Assembly: GCA_963530635.1 (NCBI GenBank)
Contig: CAUSEJ010000001.1
Span: forward strand, 744,001-808,000
Source: Saccharimonas sp963530635
Lineage (GTDB): Bacteria > Patescibacteriota > Saccharimonadia > Saccharimonadales > Saccharimonadaceae
Direction: 5' to 3'
Length of the DNA stretch: 64,000 nucleotides
In this document: positions 42,373 through 49,355 of the stretch, in pieces
Numbering within the stretch: the first letter of the stretch is position 1
Layout: each line of letters opens with the position of its first letter
Notes under the pieces: model-generated
Seen by the model: the letters and a program-made list of their open reading frames with translations, nothing else
Databases searched by the model: none
Told to the model about the DNA's origin: nothing
Translations under genes and position numbers: made by a program

Positions 42373-43287
42373 CTACTTCTCGTCCTGTGTATGCTCTAGC
42401 AAGCCAATGATCCGCTCGAAGTCATCGTCGCTAGTGAAGCGGATAACGATCTGCCCTGCCCCGCGGCGGTTGCCGCGGATCTGGACTGGTGCACTCAGCT
42501 GCTGTTCAAAGCGCTGGCTGGCAGCCGTATATTGCGGTGGTGGTGCTGGGCGCTGCGCCTTGGCGGTCTTTTGAGCAGAATCACTTTCCTCGGTACGCTT
42601 AAGAATAGCCAGGTACTGCTCGATTCGCCGCGCGCTCCACTCTTCCTGAATAATCTTGGGTAAAATATCCGCAATCTGCGCTTCATCCAAGCTAATCAGC
42701 GGCCGAACTTGCCCCTCGCTCAGCTTGCCATCGACCACTGCTTGGCGCACTACCTCAGGCAAGCGCAAGAGGCGTAGTGTGTTGCTCACTGCACTGGGTG
42801 ACTTGCCACCAACGCGCTGGCCGATTTGCTCGAGCGTGAGGTTGAATTGATCGCGCAGCTTGAGATACGCCGTGGCGGTTTCGATGGCGTTGAGGTTTTG
42901 GCGTTGGATATTTTCGATAAGCGAGAGCTCAAGCTTGTGCTGATCAGATAGCGTACGTACCAGCGCTGGAATCTTCTCCAGCCCCGCCTTGGTAGCAGCC
43001 CGGTAGCGTCGCTCACCAGCCACAATGACATATTTGCCTTTGTTATCAGGGGTGACAACGATAGGCTGCAGTACACCATGAACACGGATAGACTCAGCGA
43101 GCTCATCGAGCAGTGTTTCGTCAAACACCCGACGTGGCTGAGTGGGGTCAGGCATGATTTCTGCAAGCTTGATCTGACGCAGGTCACTAATCCGGTCATC
43201 TTGGTCGGCGGTTGGGTCGAACGATTCGTCCAGCAGCTCCGCTGGAATCAGCGAATCAAACCCCCGCCCTAAACCTCGTTTTGCCAT
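42373..43287 (-). CDS. parB: Chromosome partitioning protein ParB/Spo0J
   Basis: A 304-residue ParB. The N-terminal part has PDPTQPRR, then LDELAESIRVHGVLQPIVV, VAGERRYRAA (the CTP/arginine box) and LIENIQRQNLNAIE. The central HTH is LEQIGQRVGGKSPSAVSNTL, followed by LSEGQVRPLI. The C-terminal 50 residues form the dimerisation domain (QIVIRFTSDDDFERIIGLL). It binds parS near the origin and loads or bridges DNA. The ATG directly follows the stop of parA with no gap, so the two are translationally coupled. Confidence 0.95.
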   Translation of the reverse strand: MAKRGLGRGFDSLIPAELLDESFDPTADQDDRISDLRQIKLAEIMPDPTQPRRVFDETLLDELAESIRVHGVLQPIVVTPDNKGKYVIVAGERRYRAATKAGLEKIPALVRTLSDQHKLELSLIENIQRQNLNAIETATAYLKLRDQFNLTLEQIGQRVGGKSPSAVSNTLRLLRLPEVVRQAVVDGKLSEGQVRPLISLDEAQIADILPKIIQEEWSARRIEQYLAILKRTEESDSAQKTAKAQRPAPPPQYTAASQRFEQQLSAPVQIRGNRRGAGQIVIRFTSDDDFERIIGLLEHTQDEK

Positions 43288-44052
43288 TTATACCCCCGTT
43301 CGTTCGATTATTTCTTTCGTCACGGCTTTGTACGCCCGTGCACCCCGACTAAAGCGGTCATATGCCCCAATCGGCGCACCATGGCTCGGAGCCTCAGCCA
43401 GGCGGACATTGCGCGGGATAGATTCCGCAAACACCTTCGCTGGAAAATGCTTTGCAATCTCAGCCAAGACCTGGCTCGAGAGCGATGTGCGACCATCTAC
43501 CATGGTGGGCAATACCCCAATAAGATCGAGCGTTGGATTCATATTCTTACGCACCAGCTTCATTGTCTCGAGCAGCTGCCCGAGCCCTTCCAACGCATAG
43601 AATTCCGCCTGGACTGGCAATAGCACATAGCGTGCTGCAATGAGCCCATTGACAGTGAGGAGACTGAGGCTTGGTGGGCTGTCGATAATGATATAGTCGT
43701 AGCCAGTTAGTTCATCGATCGCCCCTTTGAGACGGCTAAAACGGTGCTGCGCCTTGGCCAGTTCTACTTCGGCATTAGCCAGCTGCGGCAGGGCGGGTGC
43801 GATGAAAAGATTCTTGTGCTCGGTAGGCTGGATGATATCAGCAAGCTTCTTCTCGCTCTTGACGACCTCTGTCATGGTAGCGTCGAGCAGCTGCTTATCA
43901 ATACCAAGGCCGCTTGTGGCATTGCCCTGCGGGTCGAAATCGACGACGAGGGTTTTCTTGCCGGCCTTTGCCAAATAGTAGGCAACATTAATCGCCGTTG
44001 TCGTTTTACCAACACCACCTTTTTGATTTGTTACACAAATTACTGCCGTCAT
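43288..44052 (-). CDS. parA: Chromosome partitioning ATPase ParA/Soj
   Basis: A 254-residue Walker-type ATPase. The deviant Walker A motif KGGVGKTTTAIN lies near residue 11, DFDPQGNATSG near 40, YIIIDSPPSLSLLTVNGL near 118, and a basic C-terminal helix region follows. It forms gradients on the nucleoid that move ParB-bound origins. TGCTATAAT lies about 26 bases before the ATG. The 290 bases upstream contain one perfect DnaA-box-like TTATGCACA. Confidence 0.96.
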   Translation of the reverse strand: MTAVICVTNQKGGVGKTTTAINVAYYLAKAGKKTLVVDFDPQGNATSGLGIDKQLLDATMTEVVKSEKKLADIIQPTEHKNLFIAPALPQLANAEVELAKAQHRFSRLKGAIDELTGYDYIIIDSPPSLSLLTVNGLIAARYVLLPVQAEFYALEGLGQLLETMKLVRKNMNPTLDLIGVLPTMVDGRTSLSSQVLAEIAKHFPAKVFAESIPRNVRLAEAPSHGAPIGAYDRFSRGARAYKAVTKEIIERTGV

Positions 44053-44078
44053 GTCCCGTATTTCCGTTTATCCTCTCC

Positions 44079-44087
44079 ATTATAGCA
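44079..44087 (-). promoter_or_regulatory. Extended -10 of parAB
   Basis: TGCTATAAT on the minus strand ending 26 bases before the parA ATG; one of the few first genes here with a leader of roughly 20 bases. Confidence 0.55.
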
Positions 44088-44122
44088 TAACCCACATTGG
44101 TTAGTGAGGCGAGGTAACAGAG

Positions 44123-44131
44123 TTATGCACA
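44123..44131 (+). promoter_or_regulatory. Single DnaA-box-like site upstream of parAB
   Basis: TTATGCACA matches the DnaA box consensus TTATNCACA exactly. Only one site is seen, in the 290-base gene-free stretch between parA and the TraG-like gene, so it does not by itself indicate an origin. The rest of that stretch shows no gene. Confidence 0.35.
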
Positions 44132-44345
44132 GGATAAGGAGGCTTTTTCGCGTGATTACCTCTGTGATGTTTACATTGGCTACCCAAGGCCTACCTCGCG
44201 CTACTTCACTATGCTACCCACTCGAGAGTTTTCTCAAGTCTGATCATATTATACCTTTATGTTGAGAAGAAAATTCGCTACACCCCTCACACTCCTCTAG
44301 AGTAAGGTGACGCAATAGTGACCTAAGAGAAATTAGCGTTCATGT

Positions 44346-47219
44346 CTAACGCAAAGCAAAGAAGGTTGGGTCATCAAGCTCATCGTGCGTGTGCGCTGAG
44401 GTTGCACTATCAGGCTGCTTGGCTAGTGGCACTGGGCCATCTGGCTGAGGCTGCGTAGTATGCGGCTGGTGGTGTAAGAGCTGCGCCGGGATTGTGGTGC
44501 GTGACTTGGCATGCTGAATGGAGAGAAGTGATGGATCGCGTGGCGCAGCTGACTTAGGCGTGGTGCTCGCTGGTTTTTTGCCTGGAGAAGGAGTGGCTGG
44601 CTTGGCAGCTTTACTGGGAGCAACAGGCTTCTTCACCTGCTTGCTAGATTGAGCACTTGATTGCCCAGTAGTCGCCTGCTCATCGCGTGCTTCGCCATTG
44701 GCTGGCTTACGTCGGCGACGTCGACGGCGCTTGGCTGTACCCTCACCCGTAGTGGTGGCTGACGATGCCGCTGAAGTCCCCGTTTGACCCGCCAACGTTA
44801 CACTCACCCCGGTACTGCCCGGGTGAATCCGCTCATTGATGGTATCCTCTACTGTTTGGCGCGACTGGCTATACAGCTCACGGCTATGCTCAATAATGCG
44901 CGACAAATGGCTCCGCTTGGCCTCGGGTAGATTAAGCGTAGTCGCACTAAAAGCTGGTGCCTTCTCACCATTAATCACCATGTTGATGATGAAGTTGCGA
45001 TTATGCATCTGTGTGAGGTCGTTCTCCTCAAACTGCGGTTCAAACTGCTTGGCAAGAATCGGGCTGTCGTCTGGCGAGACGCGGAAGCTAATCATCGTCC
45101 CGACGTTGCCAAAGACCGCATCACGCACCGTTGGCTCCATCTGCGAGATATATTGATTAGCCACAGTGAGGTTGAGCCCATACTTGCGTGCCTCACTCAG
45201 GATAGTGGCAAAGCTATCAGTTGCGAAGTTTTGGAACTCATCGACATAGAGATAAAATGGCCGCCTGTCGTGAATATCGAGGATATCACTACGGCTCATC
45301 GCCGCCAGCTGGATCTTCGTGACCAAGAATGAACCAAGAATTCCCGCATTATCCTCGCCAATCAACCCCTTCGACAAATTCACTACCAAGATCTTGCCCT
45401 CGTCCATAATCTGGCGAATATTAAATGACGAGTGCGTCTGACCAATAATATTGCGGATAATGGGATTCGCCGTAAAAGCCCCCACCTTGTTGAGTACTGG
45501 CGCGATAGCCTCCGTCTGGAACTTCTCCGACCAGCTGGCAAACTCCACATTCCAGAACTGCCGCACCACCACATCGTTGCAGTAGCCGATCGTCTCTTTG
45601 CGGAATTTTTTGTCCGTCAGCATGCGGGTGATATCAAGCATGGTAGGCTCGGGCCGATCGAGTAGTGCCAAAATAGTATAGCGCAAAATATATTCCAGCC
45701 GCGGCCCCCAACTGTCACCAAACATCCGCTTGAGCACACCAATCACCTCTGATGAGATCGTCGATTTCTGCGCTGGGTTGGTAACCTCCAGTGGGTTAAA
45801 GCCAATCGGGTGCTCGACGTCTGCAGGGTTAAAGTACACGACGTCATCTAGTCGTGCCTCGGGGATGAACTTCATATTCTCGATGGCAAAATCGCCATGC
45901 GGGTCAATAATAGCATAGCCTTGATTATGATAAATATCACTCAAGGCAAAGAGCTCCAGCAGGCCACTCTTCCCCGCTCCTGTCTGGCCGATGATATAGA
46001 CGTGGCGCGAGCGATCGCTCCGCAGCATACCAAACTGGTGATTGATCCCCCGAAAGTTGGTCAGGCCAAAGGCCGAGATCTTCTCGTCGTCAGCTGCATG
46101 ACCAGTGAGGACAGGCAGACGGTTGGGCGGTTCGGCGGTTTTGTTGCTTGCCCAAACGATATTGGGCGTCTCAACATTGGTGTGTGGCAAGTGAAAGACA
46201 CTCGCCATCTCCTCAATATTGAGCAAAAAGCCGCGGTCGGCAAAGAGGCGCAACTTATAGCGGTTGAGGTCTTCCTTGCGGAAGCTATCGTGACTCATGG
46301 TAAAACCATTGAGGTTGGTGCTGTTATACTGCTTGAAGGTACCGATGATTGCCTGCATGCGCAGCCGCGCATCAGTGGTGCTATCGCCAAGATATGCAAC
46401 GCGAATCTTAACCTGGTAACCCAACTTAGCAGCCTTTTTTTCGGCCTCGGCGATGCGGGTTTTGTCACGATCAGAGAGCTCCGTTACTGTCGTCATATTG
46501 CCTTCGGGTGGTTGCCACAGCGCCATGAGGAACTGGCTAAACCACCGCGCCTTTGGGTGAAATGCTTCGCCAAAGAGCCCGCCACCGCGCACGCGCCTCA
46601 CCCACGCATCGGATGCTTTGTGCCAGTCATCTGCCACAGGGCGTACTAAGATCTGAATCCAAATCTCGTCATCCGTATCCTCCAACTTGGCTAATGTGCC
46701 TGTAATGCCCGCCAGTGGATCAACCTCAAAGCTTTGGAAGGTCTTGATCGGCAAAAATTCACTCTCTGCCAGCACAACCTCTGCTGTATAGACGACATTG
46801 TGCTGCTGCTCGTGCGCCGTATAGTCGGCTGTGGCGGTGCGAATTTGCACCGTGGGATACTGCGAATAAATCTGACTCTCAACGAAGTTGCGTAGTGCAC
46901 GCGGCGTCCAGACATAAAACTGAATCTGCCCACCGACTGACGCAATCTCAAAGCTGAGATGCTCTTGGTAGCCATCATTAATCTTGAGCTCGCGTGCATC
47001 ACGCAAGATACCGTGGAGGCTGGCAAACATTTGCTCAGCTGCGAGCTCAGACTTGTCATTAGCACGGGGGATTTCGAGGATAAGCAGTTCGCTCTCGACC
47101 TCGCGCAGCACATCAACCTGCCGATTGTTGCGCCACGTCAAATAACCAAGGAGGATCACCACTGGCACCCACACATACCACTGCAGAATAATCGTGAAAA
47201 ACGTCGTAAAAAATGCCAT
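44346..47219 (-). CDS. TraG/VirD4-like secretion ATPase (conserved Patescibacteria type)
   Basis: A 957-residue protein. An N-terminal membrane helix (MAFFTTFFTIILQWYVWVPVV) is followed by a domain of about 370 residues with mixed alpha/beta character. A RecA-like ATPase domain follows, with Walker A IIGQTGAGKSGLLEL near 415, AIIDPHGDFA, and Walker B RPFYLYVDEFQNFATDSF near 665, followed by SEARKYGLNLTVANQYISQM. The last 170 residues are a Lys/Pro/Ala/Ser-rich disordered tail with a run of Arg/Lys (AKRRRRRRRK). It resembles coupling or motor proteins of type IV secretion and conjugation systems. No pilus or channel genes are adjacent, so the substrate is unknown. TGCTATAAT lies 14 bases before the ATG. 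Confidence 0.9.
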   Translation of the reverse strand: MAFFTTFFTIILQWYVWVPVVILLGYLTWRNNRQVDVLREVESELLILEIPRANDKSELAAEQMFASLHGILRDARELKINDGYQEHLSFEIASVGGQIQFYVWTPRALRNFVESQIYSQYPTVQIRTATADYTAHEQQHNVVYTAEVVLAESEFLPIKTFQSFEVDPLAGITGTLAKLEDTDDEIWIQILVRPVADDWHKASDAWVRRVRGGGLFGEAFHPKARWFSQFLMALWQPPEGNMTTVTELSDRDKTRIAEAEKKAAKLGYQVKIRVAYLGDSTTDARLRMQAIIGTFKQYNSTNLNGFTMSHDSFRKEDLNRYKLRLFADRGFLLNIEEMASVFHLPHTNVETPNIVWASNKTAEPPNRLPVLTGHAADDEKISAFGLTNFRGINHQFGMLRSDRSRHVYIIGQTGAGKSGLLELFALSDIYHNQGYAIIDPHGDFAIENMKFIPEARLDDVVYFNPADVEHPIGFNPLEVTNPAQKSTISSEVIGVLKRMFGDSWGPRLEYILRYTILALLDRPEPTMLDITRMLTDKKFRKETIGYCNDVVVRQFWNVEFASWSEKFQTEAIAPVLNKVGAFTANPIIRNIIGQTHSSFNIRQIMDEGKILVVNLSKGLIGEDNAGILGSFLVTKIQLAAMSRSDILDIHDRRPFYLYVDEFQNFATDSFATILSEARKYGLNLTVANQYISQMEPTVRDAVFGNVGTMISFRVSPDDSPILAKQFEPQFEENDLTQMHNRNFIINMVINGEKAPAFSATTLNLPEAKRSHLSRIIEHSRELYSQSRQTVEDTINERIHPGSTGVSVTLAGQTGTSAASSATTTGEGTAKRRRRRRRKPANGEARDEQATTGQSSAQSSKQVKKPVAPSKAAKPATPSPGKKPASTTPKSAAPRDPSLLSIQHAKSRTTIPAQLLHHQPHTTQPQPDGPVPLAKQPDSATSAHTHDELDDPTFFALR

Positions 47220-47343
47220 AATGACGCGCTTTGATTATAGCATGGGACATGTATTTTGACAAGGTATGTACGCAATTTGTTCAATAGATTTGCTAAGACG
47301 ACGAACATGAGCCCATTAGAGAGTGCTCTGCCCTACCCTGCTG

Positions 47344-47691
47344 CTATAAATTCACCACGCCTGTCTCGACCTGCTCGGCGACAAAGGCAGCGCCTAGGAC
47401 GCGTTCGAGGCTAGAGATCATCTCATTTTCAACTGGTTGGCGGGTCGTCATCGTCACGTATGCCAGACCGGTCTCGGGCCAGGTACGCGCTGCGATATGC
47501 GCTTCGGGCAAGAGAAGGGCCACACCAATGCCATACGGTACATAGTCGTGGCTCACCGAGCGCACCGCCGAGAGCCCCGCTCGCCAGGCAATCTCGCGCA
47601 ATGCTTGCTGCACAACAATCCGGCTATTGAGGCATACTGCGCTCCCACCGGCGATTTTAAACGTCATTGTTTGCAGCTGCTCTGCTTTCAT
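47344..47691 (-). CDS. S-adenosylmethionine-decarboxylase-like protein lacking catalytic residues
   Basis: A 115-residue protein with the SpeD/AdoMetDC core pattern: GIGVALLLPEAHIAARTWPETGLAYVTMTT matches the family's GVSGVVLLAESHLSIHTWPEHGYAAVDVFTCG (both written here only to compare key sites). At the site where the Ser of E-S-H becomes the pyruvoyl group, this protein has Ala (PEAHI). The catalytic His of S-I-H-T-W-P-E is Arg (ARTWPE), and the Cys of F-T-C-G is absent. It should therefore not self-process or decarboxylate. It may be a binding or regulatory relative. It sits alone between the TraG-like gene and a membrane protein. Confidence 0.75.
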   Translation of the reverse strand: MKAEQLQTMTFKIAGGSAVCLNSRIVVQQALREIAWRAGLSAVRSVSHDYVPYGIGVALLLPEAHIAARTWPETGLAYVTMTTRQPVENEMISSLERVLGAAFVAEQVETGVVNL

Positions 47692-47917
47692 GGAGATATT
47701 TTATCATATTTGCGGCTATTTCTGGGGAGAATCATAGCAGGAGACAATAGCAAAGACGGCCACCAAATAATATACTTCAGAACCACCTTTAGCAGTAGCT
47801 CTTCCTCTATTACTTCATTTGGACAAAGTGCAAAAGCTCACTGGTATCAACAAGCATTTTGCGCTGGCTCCGGGAGATTGCTGTGTGAGGAGATATTCCA
47901 CACCCCAAACATCAAAA

Positions 47918-47945
47918 TTGACGATTTGTCCTGCGATGCTATACT
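47918..47945 (+). promoter_or_regulatory. Promoter of 168-residue membrane protein gene
   Basis: TTGACG at 47918-47923 and an extended -10, TGCTATACT, with TATACT at 47940-47945; spacer 16. The ATG at 47952 is 6 bases later. Confidence 0.65.
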
Positions 47946-47951
47946 AGCATT

Positions 47952-48458
47952 ATGATTGATACACTCACGAATACCCTCACCAAACTCTGCCAACCTCTCC
48001 CCCGCATGAGCACCGCCATGAAACAGTGGTTTCGTGATAACCTCTGGGTTATGATGCTGCTGGTTGCGGTTGTTAATGCTGGATACGGAATATCCTTGCT
48101 TATCCAACTATATCAGGCTCTTACATCAAAGGTGAGTACTTGGCTGATGATGGTTGCGCCACAAGCATCTTCGTCGCTTACTGCGCGGCGAGTTTATCTT
48201 GTCGTTGCGCTGCTGTGCGTCATTGCTCAGGGGGTCATTGCTGGCCTTGCAGTCCTCCCCTTGCGCGAACGGCGCAAACAGGGCTGGGCGCTTGCGGTGT
48301 GTAGTGCACTAGTGATTGGTCTCTTTGCGGTGATTGGCTTCATCCTCAATATATTCATGATGCCACTGGCCGTGCTGGTGTCGCTCATGTCACTGCTATT
48401 TGCACTGGCAGCGCTTTATGTTGCACACGAAGTGAAGGATGAGTTTCAGCGCTTGTAG
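47952..48458 (+). CDS. Polytopic membrane protein of unknown function
   Basis: A 168-residue protein. A cytoplasmic N-terminal stretch (1-30) is followed by four membrane segments (LWVMMLLVAVVNAGYGISLL, YLVVALLCVIAQGVIAGLAVL, ALAVCSALVIGLFAVIGFIL and LAVLVSLMSLLFALAALYVA) and a short charged tail. No family recognised. It is a single gene with a good promoter and a predicted leaderless start. Confidence 0.75.
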   Translation: MIDTLTNTLTKLCQPLPRMSTAMKQWFRDNLWVMMLLVAVVNAGYGISLLIQLYQALTSKVSTWLMMVAPQASSSLTARRVYLVVALLCVIAQGVIAGLAVLPLRERRKQGWALAVCSALVIGLFAVIGFILNIFMMPLAVLVSLMSLLFALAALYVAHEVKDEFQRL

Positions 48459-48570
48459 ATTACACACCCGATACCTTGGCTACTAGCACCTGAGGGGTTT
48501 CACGCCCTTTACTTGCCTCACACTTCCCGCTCGTGCAATGAGAGAATGAACATCTCTATTAAGTCATTCA

Positions 48571-48584
48571 TTTCGCATGCGAAA
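48571..48584. repeat. 14-base perfect palindrome
   Basis: TTTCGCATGCGAAA is a perfect palindrome in a 270-base gene-free stretch between the 47952 gene and the tRNA. It could be a protein-binding site; it differs from the usual parS core (GTTTCAC-GTGAAAC), so assignment to ParB is not supported. Confidence 0.3.
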
Positions 48585-48691
48585 CTAGAGAACTTGTTTG
48601 CCTGGCGACAAGCTACCATTCTTCGAATGAACAACAAGAAAGAGGGTGAGTGGGCAATACTATAAAGCCGAGCAGTTTCAATGCAAACAAC

Positions 48692-48720
48692 TTGAAAACC
48701 ACCCCTGCCTGTGCTACAGT
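48692..48720 (+). promoter_or_regulatory. Promoter of tRNA-Gln
   Basis: TTGAAA at 48692-48697 and TGCTACAGT with TACAGT at 48715-48720; spacer 17. The tRNA begins 12 bases after the -10. Confidence 0.75.
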
Positions 48721-48731
48721 ATCTACAGCGA

Positions 48732-48806
48732 TGGGGTGTCGCCAAGTGGTAAGGCAACGGGTTCTGGTCCCGTCATGCGGGGGTTCGAATCCCTCCACCC
48801 CAGCCA
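48732..48806 (+). tRNA. tRNA-Gln (anticodon CUG), CCA encoded
   Basis: A complete cloverleaf. The acceptor stem is TGGGGTG with CACCCCA, the D-arm GCC-AAGTGGTAA-GGC, and the anticodon stem ACGGG/CCCGT around loop TTCTGGT (anticodon CTG, reading CAG). The T-arm has loop TTCGAAT with a G-T pair in the stem. The discriminator base is G, followed by a genomically encoded CCA. A promoter lies upstream and a terminator follows, so it is a single-tRNA transcription unit. Confidence 0.96.
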
Positions 48807-48818
48807 TATAGCATTTTT

Positions 48819-48843
48819 AGTCTGCAGAGGCAGGCTATTTTTC
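48819..48843 (+). terminator. Terminator of tRNA-Gln
   Basis: A 7-bp stem, AGTCTGC (48819-48825) with GCAGGCT (48830-48836) including one G-T pair, a 4-base loop and a T-run (ATTTTTC). It lies just after the tRNA 3' end. Confidence 0.8.
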
Positions 48844-49017
48844 ATTACCGTTACAACCATCTGAGGGCATAAGAAAACTACAAACCTTCTCTTGCTCAGT
48901 TTATCCCTAGTTCAACTTATTATACCCTTGTGTATCCTGCATGGTATTTGTCGAAATTCGTGAGAAAAACTCACCATGTAGAAAGGCAGTTTGCTTTCAA
49001 GCTGATGCAGCTTAGTC

Positions 49018-49284
49018 TTATTCATCAGCACGGTGTTCTCGCGGCACTGTTGCCTCAAAAATCTCGACAATTTGCAAGGCTTTTGTATAATCCCATAGCT
49101 CGTCATCTGTCATTTGGCTAATCTCAGAAGCCGTTACTGTATAGGGGTCTCTCCGTCGAAATGGTGTCTCAGGATAATCGAAATCCGTTCTACTTACTAT
49201 ATACTCGATCGCCTCCAGGCGCGTCATTGGTGTAGGTGTCGGCTGCTGGTCATGGGTGTCAGCAATCGAGGGGGGTAATTTCAT
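49018..49284 (-). CDS. Small orphan protein
   Basis: An 88-residue acidic soluble protein with a Thr/Pro-rich start (DTHDQQPTPTP) and a helical second half (ASEISQMTDDELWDYTKALQIVEIFEATV). No family recognised and no clear ribosome site, though its codon use resembles neighbouring genes and it has no better competitor on the other strand. It ends beside the 3' end of the P-type ATPase gene, upstream on the same strand, and may be co-transcribed with it. Confidence 0.5.
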   Translation of the reverse strand: MKLPPSIADTHDQQPTPTPMTRLEAIEYIVSRTDFDYPETPFRRRDPYTVTASEISQMTDDELWDYTKALQIVEIFEATVPREHRADE

Positions 49285-49355
49285 AGTGTGTTGTCATATG
49301 TGTATGAAACCACACCACTTGCCATAAAGCAATAGCAAGAGGACAAAATGGCACC

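Noticed and set aside
44346..47219. Complete type IV secretion locus around the TraG-like ATPase
   Set aside because: Only the ATPase is present. Neighbouring genes (ParAB, SpeD-like protein) are unrelated, so a full system cannot be claimed from this window.
48571..48584. parS site for the ParB encoded at 42.4 kb
   Set aside because: The half-site order differs from the strongly conserved GTTTCAC-GTGAAAC, and only one palindrome was noticed.
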